DNA from: WJMB01 sp964581465
Lineage (GTDB): Bacteria > RBG-13-66-14
Direction of reading: 5' to 3'
Assembly: GCA_964581465.1 (NCBI GenBank)
Contig: CAZOOP010000013.1
Coordinates: 18,544-82,543 of the forward strand
DNA length: 64,000 bases
The position numbers were made by a program, and so were the translations under genes. A model generated the notes under the pieces. That model was not told the DNA's origin. It searched no databases and saw nothing but the letters and a program-made list of their open reading frames with translations. Positions 34,919 through 43,928 of the stretch are shown in pieces. Position 1 is the first letter of the stretch, and each line of letters opens with the position of its first letter.

Positions 34919-35221
34919 ATGACCAAAGCGGATCTGGCCCAGAAGATATCAAAAAGCACCGGTCTGACACTCAAGCAGACTACGGAGCTGATCAACGCCA
35001 TCCTGGAGACGCTCATCGAGTGCCTGACGACGCCCGGCGACGAAGAGACACTCAAGAAGCAGCGTGTCGAGATCCGGGGCTTCGGCACCTTCCGCTTGCG
35101 CCATAAGCGCGCCCGACAGGCCCGCAACCCGCGCACCGGCGAGATTATCGAGGTCAAAGAGAAGTGGGTTCCCCACTTCAAGCCCTCGAAGAAACTCAAG
35201 AGCATGCTGCCCGACGGCTAA
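34919..35221 (+). CDS. hup: HU/IHF-family DNA-binding protein
   Basis: 100 aa from ATG 34919, with AAGGAG 6 bp upstream. Small basic nucleoid protein that bends DNA as a dimer. The family pattern is complete: MTKADLAQKISKSTGLTLKQ, the helix TTELINAILETLIECLT, the strand VEIRGFGTFRLRHK, the DNA-intercalating arm with RQARNPRTGEIIEV, and VPHFKPSKKLKSML. The arm has the RNPRTGE motif with the conserved Pro. The insert PGDEETLKKQR is slightly longer than in E. coli HU. Monocistronic, with a strong terminator directly after. Confidence 0.95.
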   Translation: MTKADLAQKISKSTGLTLKQTTELINAILETLIECLTTPGDEETLKKQRVEIRGFGTFRLRHKRARQARNPRTGEIIEVKEKWVPHFKPSKKLKSMLPDG

Positions 35222-35250
35222 GGTCCTGACCTAACAACCTTTGCATTTCG

Positions 35251-35277
35251 ACCGGCCCCCTGGGGCCGGTTGTTTAT
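35251..35277 (+). terminator. Terminator after the HU gene
   Basis: 9-bp stem ACCGGCCCC / GGGGCCGGT with a 2-nt loop followed by TGTTTA. The rest of 35222-35611 shows no gene. Confidence 0.8.
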
Positions 35278-35611
35278 TCGAGACAGAGACGAGCGTTCGC
35301 CAGTCGGCATTACGGCTTCAACAACCTGTTCCGCTCGTAGTGTCTGGTAATGCGTTGTTCATTCCATTTATCTCCAGGTCCTGGTTACGTCGGCACATTC
35401 CCGCCTGATAGTAGCCCGTAGAGAACCGGCCGCGGATTTGCTTGAAGTACTCTCCTCGAACAGGGGGGGACCGAAGGGTTTCCCGGACGGCTTGCCTTTT
35501 CCCGTCCCAACAGGTACAATACCCGCTCATATTCAATGGGTTGACGCGCAGCACCCGCCCTTCGTCACTTGCCAGCTTCGATTGACCCTAGCGGCCGCTG
35601 AGAGGAGAAAC

Positions 35612-35704
35612 GTGGGTTCGAGCAAAAAGCGCAAGCGCAAAAAGATCGCCACGCACAAGCGCAAGAAGAAGCGCCGTGCGAATCGGCACAAGAAGAAGAA
35701 GTAA
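35612..35704 (+). CDS. 30-aa highly basic AURKAIP1/COX24-like (bS22-type) protein
   Basis: GTG 35612 follows AGAGGAGA at 3-4 bp, and the frame ends in TAA 35702-35704, giving 30 residues of which about two thirds are Lys/Arg/His. The order GSSKKRKRKKIATHKRKKK then RRANRHKKKK matches the tiny COX24-domain proteins of Bacteroidetes and relatives, whose mycobacterial counterpart is ribosomal protein bS22. A ribosomal location is therefore inferred. The frame continues open upstream to 35438, but that part is not basic and lacks a ribosome site. An excellent terminator follows 2 bp later, so this is a stand-alone transcription unit. Too short for most gene callers. Confidence 0.85.
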   Translation: MGSSKKRKRKKIATHKRKKKRRANRHKKKK

Positions 35705-35706
35705 CC

Positions 35707-35734
35707 AAAGCCCCTGTCGCGGGGGCTTTTTTTT
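35707..35734 (+). terminator. Strong Rho-independent terminator
   Basis: Stem AAAGCCCC / GGGGGCTTT with loop TGTCGC, then eight T. Two bases after the COX24-like stop. Confidence 0.9.
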
Positions 35735-36355
35735 GGGGAATCTGTGCATCAATGGCTGGGACGTAGGGTGGCTATATGGCCTATGGGTCTGGACACCAGC
35801 AGGCCGTCGTTTTGATGATGAATGGCGGGGATTTCAAAACCTGCTGTTTTATCCATTTGCGCAATCGGCATGCGTGGCAGGCTAATAGAAACGCCCCACT
35901 GTAGACATTTGAAAAATCAGCCCACCCGAATACCACCGAAATGCACATAACCCCCATTATCGGAAGCGCGCTACATAGCGTATCACAAAAAGGAGTCTCC
36001 TCGACTATCGTTTGGGTGTCTCCTGGTGAATGAAGCATCGAGTGAAAATTTCCGGGTCTTAATTGTAAAGGCCGGGTTTAATTCCTGAAACACACAAATG
36101 AACTTTCGATCAAGCGCAATAAATAATGGAGCAGACTTGATATTACAGCTCTGCTCCATAGGGTAACTCATTGATCAAGCATTCAAGAGAGGTGTTTATT
36201 CGCGCCGTCGTTAACTATTCGATAACTTGCGCGCTAGTTGCGATATCAATCAGCAGCTTGTGAATCAAGGGTACTAAAACCCCTCCCCGGTCGGTGATCG
36301 GCGCTCTCCGGCTTTCTCAGAGGCCCGTTTATTAGCAGGTGCTAATGCTTTGGGG
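35735..36355. other. About 620-bp intergenic region
   Basis: No gene supported. A perfect inverted repeat ATTAGCA-GG-TGCTAAT lies at 36331-36346, 10 bp past the thiE stop; it has no U-tract, so its role is unclear. Confidence 0.5.
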
Positions 36356-37024
36356 CTAGCTCTCGCCGGTTCCTCCCCGCTTCTCCAGGCGACGCGGCTG
36401 GAGGTTGTGCTCGTCGATGGAGAGCATGGTAACCAGTTTTTGCTTGGCCTTGGTCGGGTCATCGGACCGGGTGACGGCGCTGATCACGGCGGTGTAGGCC
36501 GGGTGGGCGTCGAGGACCAGGGCCAGCTTGTCCGGGGTGATGCCGCCGATGGCGCAGACCGGCAGCTCGCAGGCGGCGGTTATCTCCTTGACGGCGCCGA
36601 CGCCGATGGGCTCGAGAGCGGGCTTGGTCTGGGTGCCGAAACAGGGGCCGGCGGCCAGGTAGCTGGCTCCGTCCCGCTGGGCATCCACGGCCTGCTGCCT
36701 GTTTCTGACGGTGCGGCCGATCAGCAGCTCGCCACCGACCAGGCGGCGGACCACCTCGACGGGCAGGTCGTCGGCGCCCAGGTGGACGCCGTCTGCTCCG
36801 GCGGCCAGGGCGATGTCCACCCGGTCGTTGACGATGAAGGGCACCCCGGCCTCGTGGCAGCGACGCGAGAACTCCAACGCGGCCTGGTGGAACTCGCGAT
36901 CGCTCAGGTTGTCGAAGCGCAACTGGAACACCCCGCAGCCGGCCAGAAACTCCGTGGTAAGGAGCTTCAGGTTGGCCTCGAGGCCCAGCGTTTCGTCGGT
37001 TATCAGATAGAGACGAGCCATCAT
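36356..37024 (-). CDS. thiE: Thiamine-phosphate synthase
   Basis: 222 aa (two adjacent ATG codons at 37024 and 37021). Joins HMP-pyrophosphate and thiazole-phosphate to thiamine phosphate. TIM-barrel motifs are in order: LYLITDET at the start, FIVNDRVDIALAAGADGVHL with the substrate-binding Asp, LIGRTVRNRQQAVDA, the phosphate-binding ASYLAAGPCFGTQTKP and VCAIGGITPDKL. The C-terminus (SIDEHNLQPRRLEKRGG) is a short extra tail. No other thi gene and no TPP riboswitch (CUGAGA/ACCUGAUC motifs) was found upstream, which is unusual for an isolated thiE. Flanked by repeat-rich gaps. Confidence 0.92.
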   Translation of the reverse strand: MMARLYLITDETLGLEANLKLLTTEFLAGCGVFQLRFDNLSDREFHQAALEFSRRCHEAGVPFIVNDRVDIALAAGADGVHLGADDLPVEVVRRLVGGELLIGRTVRNRQQAVDAQRDGASYLAAGPCFGTQTKPALEPIGVGAVKEITAACELPVCAIGGITPDKLALVLDAHPAYTAVISAVTRSDDPTKAKQKLVTMLSIDEHNLQPRRLEKRGGTGES

Positions 37025-37266
37025 ACACCTGTGGGATCGGTGGGGGTTCGACGATACATGAAGTGATTGATAGCTGTTATATTGCGGGATTGTCCCGCTC
37101 GAAGGAACCTGTTCGGATCAGATCCGGCTGATAAGAGCGGCTTGCTGGAGCGCTAGACCCTTCCATCAAATAGCACGCTGTTAACACTCTTAATGACTGT
37201 AATTAAGTCATGGAATCGTATACCCTATCCGGACCTGATTGCGATTGTATACTGTTGACAATAGAG

Positions 37267-37591
37267 ATTGGGATCGTATACCGTGTTCGGACCGATACAT
37301 GTATGTAACATGCTGTTAACATACGGGATGGGCTGTGATATTCTGCCACAAAAAGGGGGGTCAAAAAGTGGCAACGAATACAGGCCTGATCCTTGGCAAT
37401 CCAAGATATCAGCGTATCTGTATCTACCCTGGCGGCAGATTGCCGCAGAAGCCTAAGTGTCATAATATCATGCAATAAGGGCATGCCATATGAGCGCTTG
37501 CTGCGAGAAGGCTTGTTTCAGGGAGTCAATAACGGCCCGACGGGTTGATCCCAATCAGCCTGATTTGGTCCGAACACGTTCCATGATGCCT
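37267..37591 (-). repeat. R1 dispersed repeat, reverse copy
   Basis: Minus-sense copy: GGTCAAAAAGTGGCAACGAA (the reverse of the TTTTTGACT block), ACAGGCCTGATCC, GGCAGATTGCCGC, AAGTGTCATAAT, then GATCCCAATCAGCCTGATTT and GGTCCGAACACGTTCCATGATGCC. A separate R1 end fragment, GGACCTGATTGCGATTGTAT, lies at about 37221. Confidence 0.7.
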
Positions 37592-37595
37592 AGAG

Positions 37596-37880
37596 ATTAT
37601 ACCCTTAAAACCTGTCAGAAAACGAGCAGTCAACAAGTGGGCAACTAACTCGGGCCTGATCCTTTACGAATCCTGATATCAGAGCTCTTGCATAAGGTAC
37701 TTGCATAAGCTCTGACAGTAGATCTCCTCTGACTCCTAAATGTCGTAATAACAAGTATTAAGGGAATGTTAAATGTATTTGTAAAAAACGCGAAGTATAT
37801 CCGAGTAGTGAATTACGGCCAAGCAAGCCGCTCCCAATCAGCCTGATTTGGTCCGAACATGTCCCTTGATGTCAAAGTCA
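37596..37880 (-). repeat. R1 dispersed repeat, second reverse copy in tandem
   Basis: Directly follows the copy at 37267-37591 in the same orientation. Has AGTCAACAAGTGGGCAACTA, CGGGCCTGATCC, GATATCAG, TGTCGTAATAACAAGTATTA and AGCCGCTCCCAATCAGCCTG, TTTGGTCCGAACATG. Confidence 0.65.
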
Positions 37881-37941
37881 TTTATTAACCAGTGGCAATC
37901 CTCCGTCACAGGTTTGCTCGAAGAATGCTGATAACGCAATA

Positions 37942-37959
37942 CCCCCCCCCCGGGGGGGG
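37942..37959. repeat. Poly-C/poly-G palindrome
   Basis: Ten C followed immediately by eight G, giving an 8-bp perfect palindrome with no loop. Likely slippage-prone and hard to sequence. It lies 184 bp beyond the TonB-receptor stop. Confidence 0.85.
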
Positions 37960-38142
37960 ATCGTGCTTCTCTTATCTGCCACTGTACTTACAGCGGGATA
38001 CGGCAACGATCCATTCCGAACAGGGTTCACACCCAAGCAGATTATCCAACACTTTGACTGTCGCAGAGGTTTTCTATCAAACCGATGGTCACCGATCAAA
38101 CGCTTTTCGGACTCGAGGCCACCATTCCAGCTTTGTCCCGGC

Positions 38143-40152
38143 TCAGTCGTAGAAGACCCAGGAGAAGCTCAGGTGGAAACCCGGCGGCGCGGTCAGACGA
38201 CCCAGGCCGTCGAACTCCATCCCTCCGCCGATCAGGTTGTTCAACCGCAGGCTGATATCGAAGTCGATCACCCGGGCGCGGATAAGCAGGTCCAGGGTGA
38301 ACAGGTCCGTATCCGGCGTCGAGCCCGGCTCCCCCGGGTAGGCGGTGTCGAGGATGCGGTTGGCGTAGCTCAGGTGGGCCTCGCCGGTGAGGGTCAAATC
38401 ACCCTGGAAGAAGCGCCCGGCGTAGCCCAGGGCGGCGCGGCCCATGAACCAGGGTCCTTCGGCGTCCCGCCAGGCCAGTGAACCGACCAGGCGCAGCCGC
38501 AGCGGTGAGCCGTGGAGTTCAGCGTTCTTCTGCTCGACCTGATCGTGTCCGATGCCGCCCTGGATCCAGGGATCCCCGTGGTGTCCCAGAGTCAGCTCGA
38601 GCTCACCGCCATAGAGCTCCCGTGACTCGGCGGCGTTGACCAGACCGGTGACTTCATCGCTCAGCGCATCCTCCAGACCGCCGTAATAGCCGGTCAGTTG
38701 AAGCTTTAGCGGGTCAAGCCGGGTAACGCGCAGCCCGGCCTCCAGGTTCCAGCCGCGCTCGGGCTCTAGTTCGCCGATGGAACGTTGGCGCTCCTCCAGG
38801 CTCGGTGGACGGCGACCGTCGGCGTAATTGACAAAGACCGAGTCCAGACCCAGGCGATGCTGAAGGCCCTGGAGAAAGCCCAGGCTGAAGGCCGGCGCGC
38901 CGCCGCAGCGGGAGTCCTCGTCGTAGCGGGCGGCGGCGACAATTTGGGTCAGCCCCTCGAAGAGTCCCTGCTCCAGGCTAAGCGCACCGCCGTAGCGGTG
39001 GATCAGCTCGCCGTCGTAAGCCGGGGAGTCCTCCAGCCAACCGTCCAGGGCCAAGCCGAGACGGGCTCCCCTCCAGGGGGACAGGTCCAGTTTGAGCAGC
39101 CCGTCGTAGACATCGGCCTCGTAGTAACTCGGCTCGGGCAACTCACCGGGGAAGAGCAGGTCGTACTCGGTCAGGCTGCGCGAGCGCTCGCGGTCGTTGT
39201 AGCGCAGATCGCCGCGCAGGCGGCCCCAGTCGGCCAGGGGCAGCTCGAGCCAGGCGCCGTAGCTGTAGAGGTTCAGGTCGTCGCGACGTTGCGCCTCGGA
39301 GTGTGACCAGCGGTCGCCGTAGCGCGAGTAGTGGCTGCGGACGTAGATGCCGATGCGGCCGTCGTCGTAGCGCTCTCCGGGTTGGGTGAGCCCCAGGTCG
39401 AAGGCCAGTTCGGCGTCCAGGTCACCGCCGTCGAAATCCAGGCCGTGTTCGGCGGCGTCGGCGCTCCACTTGGAGCCGCCAACCTTGTAGGCCAGTCGCC
39501 AGCGCTGATCGGTAAAGCGTCCCCAGTAGCTCTGATCGTTGTAGGTGCCGCTGCCCCCGCCCACCTGAGACACGGCCAGGGTGGGACGTCGAGCTGAGCG
39601 GGTGACCACGTTGATCACCCCGCCGGGGGTCCCGGCGTAGAGTCCGCCGCCGGGGGTGCGCAGGATCTCCACCCGGCGGACCAGATTGAGCGGGATGCGG
39701 GCCAGGGCCTCGCTCCACCAGACGCCGTGATCGACGGGCAGGCCGTCGATGTAGACGCGCAGGTGCTGGGTGGAGTGACCGCGCACCGCCAGGCCGCCGT
39801 TGTCGCCCAGTCGGTAGCGCTGATCCGGGTAGAGGCCGGCCTCGAAGGCCAGGGCGTCGGCCAGGCCGGCGTAGTTGAACTCGCGCAGGCGGGCGCCGGA
39901 GATCACGCTGACGGCGAAGGGCGTGCTCTCCACGTTACGCAGTGAGCCGCCGATGATCAGGCTGTCGGTGAGGTCGTCTTCGAGGTAGGCTTCGTGGAAG
40001 GCTTCGGCGAGGAGACGGTCGCGTTCGAGCTGCTCCGGGGTCAGCTCGGGTCGGGGCTTTTCGGGCAGGTCCTGCTGTGCGAGGGCGCCGGCGACCATCA
40101 GGATCGACAGTGCGGCGACCAGGCTGAAACCGCGACGGGGCGGGGGGTTCAA
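38143..40152 (-). CDS. TonB-dependent outer-membrane receptor
   Basis: 669 aa. Signal peptide (RRGFSLVAALSILMVAGALAQ) then an N-terminal plug: TPFAVSVISGARLREFNYA, LADALAFEAGLYPDQRYRLG, LAVRGHSTQHLRVYIDGLP, and VRRVEILRTPGGGLYAGTPGGVINVVTRS, all hallmarks of the plug domain. The remaining about 460 residues are beta-barrel-like with alternating polar and aromatic strands. It probably imports a siderophore, cobalamin or another scarce ligand with TonB energy; the ligand cannot be told. The start is TTG 40152, whose bases overlap the stop of the upstream coiled-coil gene (TTGA), with GGAGA upstream, so translation is coupled. The barrel end (LSFSWVFYD) lacks the usual terminal Phe/Trp. Confidence 0.85.
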   Translation of the reverse strand: MNPPPRRGFSLVAALSILMVAGALAQQDLPEKPRPELTPEQLERDRLLAEAFHEAYLEDDLTDSLIIGGSLRNVESTPFAVSVISGARLREFNYAGLADALAFEAGLYPDQRYRLGDNGGLAVRGHSTQHLRVYIDGLPVDHGVWWSEALARIPLNLVRRVEILRTPGGGLYAGTPGGVINVVTRSARRPTLAVSQVGGGSGTYNDQSYWGRFTDQRWRLAYKVGGSKWSADAAEHGLDFDGGDLDAELAFDLGLTQPGERYDDGRIGIYVRSHYSRYGDRWSHSEAQRRDDLNLYSYGAWLELPLADWGRLRGDLRYNDRERSRSLTEYDLLFPGELPEPSYYEADVYDGLLKLDLSPWRGARLGLALDGWLEDSPAYDGELIHRYGGALSLEQGLFEGLTQIVAAARYDEDSRCGGAPAFSLGFLQGLQHRLGLDSVFVNYADGRRPPSLEERQRSIGELEPERGWNLEAGLRVTRLDPLKLQLTGYYGGLEDALSDEVTGLVNAAESRELYGGELELTLGHHGDPWIQGGIGHDQVEQKNAELHGSPLRLRLVGSLAWRDAEGPWFMGRAALGYAGRFFQGDLTLTGEAHLSYANRILDTAYPGEPGSTPDTDLFTLDLLIRARVIDFDISLRLNNLIGGGMEFDGLGRLTAPPGFHLSFSWVFYD

Positions 40153-41078
40153 TCCGTCTCCCGGCGCTCCCCGTTCTCGCTGGAACGGTCGACCAGCAGA
40201 CCCTCGACGCCCAGGGGGTTGTAGCCGTCGTCGCTCTCGGACGCGTCGTCTTCGAGGTCGAAGAGGTCGTCTTCGGTGGGGGAGGATTCTCTGTTCTCGG
40301 ACACCGTCTCGTCCGTCGACCCATCCACCAGTTCGTCGGAGAGATCGATTTCCTCGGCGTCGGCGGGCTCCGCTGATTCTCCGGCGGCGCGTATTGTCGG
40401 ATCAACCCTCATACTGTCGACATCGGTCCCGTCGGGCGCTTCATCGTTTCCGGGGCTTTCGGGGAAATCGGCGGGGCGGCTGGGAGCGGGGACTTCGTCG
40501 GTGGGTTCATCCTCGACGGCCGTGGGCTTATACTCGGTTTCATCGAGGAAACCGCTGGGGCGCTCGTCGGATACGCCGGGCTCGGTCGATTCCTCACCGC
40601 CGGATTCGAGCGGTTCGAGCCGTTTCTCGGTGGAGGATTGTTCCGGTGCGACGCTTTCTTCACCGCCGTTCTCGTCTGGAAGGTCTACATCGGGTCGCTC
40701 GGACGGGGCCTCGGGTTGTGCGGCGGGCGTCTGCGCAGGCTCGTTGACAGCGGACTCGGGGGTGGTCTCAGGCTCCACCGGCGTCGGCGTCTTCGGGGCG
40801 GGCTCGAGCTCCAGAGCCTCATCGAGCTCGGCGATGAGGGCGTCGAGGCGTTCGACGGCGTTGCGGCGCAGCTTCTCCAGCTCCTCCAGTTGCCGCTGGA
40901 GTTCCTCACCGGCGGCCGCGCGCTCCTTGGCCTCTTCGAGCTCCATGTTCAACAGCTCGTTGTCCTCGGCCATGGATTGGTTGAGACGCGAGAGGTCACC
41001 GTTGGAGCGCTTTAGCTCGCCGATCTTCTCGACGGCCAGCCGGATGCGGCTCTGTAGTTTGTCGAGCAGTTCTTCCAC
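40149..41078 (-). CDS. ZapB-like coiled-coil protein with long acidic disordered tail
   Basis: 309 aa from GTG 41078, preceded by GGAGG at 6 bp; the open frame extends to 41291 but that part is not plausible protein. Residues 1-90 form a continuous coiled coil (VEELLDKLQSRIRLAVEKIG; LKRSNGDLSRLNQSMAEDNEL; RLDALIAELDEAL) resembling ZapB-type cell-division proteins. A related division gene (zapA) commonly follows pheT in bacteria, and this gene does follow pheT. Residues about 95-309 are low-complexity, rich in Glu, Ser, Pro and Asp, with no domain. The stop overlaps the TonB receptor start. A link to the divisome is inferred from the coiled coil and position only. Confidence 0.7.
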   Translation of the reverse strand: MEELLDKLQSRIRLAVEKIGELKRSNGDLSRLNQSMAEDNELLNMELEEAKERAAAGEELQRQLEELEKLRRNAVERLDALIAELDEALELEPAPKTPTPVEPETTPESAVNEPAQTPAAQPEAPSERPDVDLPDENGGEESVAPEQSSTEKRLEPLESGGEESTEPGVSDERPSGFLDETEYKPTAVEDEPTDEVPAPSRPADFPESPGNDEAPDGTDVDSMRVDPTIRAAGESAEPADAEEIDLSDELVDGSTDETVSENRESSPTEDDLFDLEDDASESDDGYNPLGVEGLLVDRSSENGERRETD

Positions 41079-41154
41079 GGCCAACCTCCGTTTCGTCGCC
41101 TTCGTGGTAAACCGACCTTTGCGTTGCCCTGATCGTGACCTAGATCTCCAATAC

Positions 41155-41169
41155 GTTAAGTATCTTAAC
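41155..41169. promoter_or_regulatory. Perfect palindrome GTTAAG-TAT-CTTAAC, possible operator
   Basis: Lies in the 270-bp gap between pheT and the coiled-coil gene, 77 bp before the latter's start. Could be a binding site or part of an AT-rich promoter. Confidence 0.35.
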
Positions 41170-41348
41170 ACACCGATTCGCATCCCGGTAGCCCAAAGGG
41201 AGGCCCTTGGGGCGCTCACTGGTTGCGCGGCCGCTGTCGTCGCGCGGTGGTTTTTGATGCGGAGATAAGCCCAGCCTTCAAACACGGTCAATCGGCTTCT
41301 GTCGGCGTTCCACCGTCGTTGATCGTTCGCTCTGCGTGGAGCGGGACG

Positions 41349-43730
41349 TTACGAGCGCAGCTCAGCGCCCAGCTCCTCGGCCAGGGCCTTGACGATCGCG
41401 GCGTGACGGGCGTCCACCTCGTCGTCGGTCAGCGTGCGCTCCGGCGAGCGGAAGCTCAGCGCGTAGGCCAGGGAGCGCCTGCCGGTTCCGATCTGCTTGC
41501 CGGTGTAGACATCGAAGATATCCACACTCTCCAGCAGCTCGTCAGCGGCGGCCTCGATCACCTCGAGAACGCGGCCGTGGGTCACTCCCTCCTCGACGAC
41601 CAAGGCCAGGTCCCGTGTGACTGGGGGATAGGCGGGCGGGTGCTGGAAAACCGGCTCGCCGCGAAGCTCGATCAGCTTGGCCACGTCCAGCTCCAACCCC
41701 CAGGCCGGATCGTCCTCCAGCTCGTAGGTCTCCAGCAGCTCACCGGCGAAGCGCACCAGCCGACCCAAGCGCTCGCCGTCGAGTTCCACGGCCAGGCGCA
41801 GCGTCGTGTCCGGCGTGGTCTCCAGTGGTTTCAACTCCACCTCGGGAAGCTTGAGTGAATCGAGCAGCGCTTCCAGCAGCCCCTTGAGGTCGTAGAAGTC
41901 GTAGGCGCGCTCGACGGCGTGCCAGCTATCGCCGGGGCGCTTGCCCGCCAGCACGGCGCAGAGGCGCTGGCTCTCCCGGGGAGCCTCGTCGCCCTGGTGG
42001 AAGCTGGTTGAGAACTCGTAGAAGCCTCCACCGGCCAGACCGCGACGGCGGTTGTGACCAGCGGCGTTGAGCTGGCCGATGAAACCGGTGGGTCGCAGGA
42101 AGGGGTGGCCCTTGTCCAGAGGATTGCGCACCCGGACTAGCTCCTCTTCAGCGAAACCGAAGCCGGCTGCCTCCTCGGCGGCGACGAAGTCCGTGCAGAG
42201 GACCTCGCGACAGCCGCCGGCGGCCAGGGCGGCGTGGAGGCGTCCGCGTGGGTCGGGCGGGTTGAGGCGCTCGGCGCGCAGCGGGGGTAGCTCGACGGGC
42301 ACGGCGTCGTAGCCGATGACCTGGCCGAGTTCTTCGATCAGGTCGATCTCCCGGGTCAGGTCGGGCCGGTGGCTGGGGGCGGCCCAGCGGGTGGTCGCAC
42401 CCGCGTCCTCGAGCAGCTCGCAGCCCAGGCCGCGCAGGCTCTCCCGCAATCGCTCATCGGTAACGCTAAACCCCAGAACCGCCTCGGCCCGCGCCCGGCG
42501 CAGCTCGATCCGCGGCGCCGTCCAGGGGCGGGGATGGGCGTCGTGGAGTACCTCGTCTACTTCGCCGCCGGCAATCTCGACGATCAGCTCAGCGGCCAGT
42601 CGGGCGGCCTCGGGAGCCAGCTCCGGATCGGCTCCACGACTGAACAGATGGCTCGACGAGGAATGGACATCCAGGGCGTTGGCCGTGGCCCGCACCGAGG
42701 TGGGCTCGAACCAGGCGCTTTCGATGAGGATGTCGCGAGTGTCCTCGTCGACGCCGGAGTCACGGCCGCCCATCACCCCGGCCACCGCCACGGGCTTCTC
42801 CGCGTCGGCGATGACCAGCATCTCTTCGCCCAGGGCGCATTCGTCACCGTCCAGGGTGACGATGCCCTCACCGAAACGGGCGCGGCGGACGACGATCCGG
42901 CCGCCCGCGAGCCTGTTCAGATCGAAGGCGTGCAGCGGCTGGCCTAGGCCGTGGAGGATGTAGTTGGTCACGTCGACGATGTTCGAGATCGGCCGGTGTC
43001 CGATGGCGATCAGCCGCTGGGCCAGCCAGTCCGGACTGGGTCCGACTCTCACGCCGCGCACGATCAACCCGACGTAGCGTCGACAGAGCTCCGGGGCCTC
43101 GACGGCCACCACATCGGGATCATCAACGACCCGGGGGGTTATCCGCGCCCGGGGTGGCTCGAAGTCCAGGCCGTGGATCGCCGCCAACTGCCGGGCCAGG
43201 CCCAGATGGGACAGCGAGTCGGGCCGGTTGGGCGTGGTCTCGAAATCGATCACGGCGCCGTCGTCCGGCGCCAGGCGCGCCAGGGATTCACCCGGCCGCC
43301 ATTCGCCCTCGTCCAACAGCCGGATGCCCGAGTGGTCCGCCGACAGCCCCAGCTCCAGAGTGCTGGCCAGCATACCCCGACTGAGCACGCCCAGAATCTC
43401 GCGCTCGCCCACCGTCAGCAGGGGCAGTCGGGTGCCCGGCGGCACGTAGGGCACCAGGCGGCCGGCGGCTTCGGCGGTGTTAGGTGCCCCGGCCACGACC
43501 TCGACCCGCCCGCCGTCGACCTCAACCAAACACCGGTAAAGCTTCTTCGACTTTGGCAGCGGCTCGACCTCCAACACCCGACAGGCTGTAATCTTTCGAA
43601 GGTGTTCAAAGGCAATGATAAAACCCTCGCTGACGGCACAGGATGCGGTCAGGTCGTCGGCTATCTGTTCCGGCGTGCGATCGAAGCTATTTGGCAGGTA
43701 GTCGGCCAGCCAGGTGGTGTAGCACTTCAC
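41349..43730 (-). CDS. pheT: Phenylalanyl-tRNA synthetase beta subunit
   Basis: 793 aa, full length. Together with PheS it charges tRNA-Phe as an alpha2-beta2 enzyme. Domain order is normal: tRNA-binding (EMAP-like) region VLEVEPLPKSKKLYRCLVEV near the N-terminus, B3/B4 editing area (PNRPDSLSHLGLARQLAAI; IVDVTNYILHGLGQPLHAFD), B5 domain (RAEAVLGFSVTDERLRESL), the catalytic-like core (LIEELGQVIGYDAVPVELP) and the C-terminal anticodon-binding FDX-ACB domain (HPPAYPPVTRDLALVVEEG; SLAYALSFRSPERTLTDDEV). The start is GTG 43730 with only a weak ribosome site. It is separated from pheS by 1.67 kb of repeats, which is unusual. Confidence 0.95.
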   Translation of the reverse strand: MKCYTTWLADYLPNSFDRTPEQIADDLTASCAVSEGFIIAFEHLRKITACRVLEVEPLPKSKKLYRCLVEVDGGRVEVVAGAPNTAEAAGRLVPYVPPGTRLPLLTVGEREILGVLSRGMLASTLELGLSADHSGIRLLDEGEWRPGESLARLAPDDGAVIDFETTPNRPDSLSHLGLARQLAAIHGLDFEPPRARITPRVVDDPDVVAVEAPELCRRYVGLIVRGVRVGPSPDWLAQRLIAIGHRPISNIVDVTNYILHGLGQPLHAFDLNRLAGGRIVVRRARFGEGIVTLDGDECALGEEMLVIADAEKPVAVAGVMGGRDSGVDEDTRDILIESAWFEPTSVRATANALDVHSSSSHLFSRGADPELAPEAARLAAELIVEIAGGEVDEVLHDAHPRPWTAPRIELRRARAEAVLGFSVTDERLRESLRGLGCELLEDAGATTRWAAPSHRPDLTREIDLIEELGQVIGYDAVPVELPPLRAERLNPPDPRGRLHAALAAGGCREVLCTDFVAAEEAAGFGFAEEELVRVRNPLDKGHPFLRPTGFIGQLNAAGHNRRRGLAGGGFYEFSTSFHQGDEAPRESQRLCAVLAGKRPGDSWHAVERAYDFYDLKGLLEALLDSLKLPEVELKPLETTPDTTLRLAVELDGERLGRLVRFAGELLETYELEDDPAWGLELDVAKLIELRGEPVFQHPPAYPPVTRDLALVVEEGVTHGRVLEVIEAAADELLESVDIFDVYTGKQIGTGRRSLAYALSFRSPERTLTDDEVDARHAAIVKALAEELGAELRS

Positions 43731-43928
43731 AGGCGTACCCCGGGGTTTAGGTGGTTTGGGTCGATTGGTCGCGGGCGGGAACGGTCGTCACGGGCAAGAC
43801 GCTCGCGCTTCAATCGAAACAGCAGGAGGGATATCATCGCTGATAAGATGGGCGGTTATCGGATCATCGAGTCCGCACTTCTACCGGACTGATTATCGCC
43901 GCCGTCAATGGTCTTTCCATATCCGGAA

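Noticed and set aside
37025..37266. TPP riboswitch upstream of thiE
   Set aside because: The conserved CUGAGA and ACCUGAUC boxes are not present in the right orientation; the area is repeat DNA.
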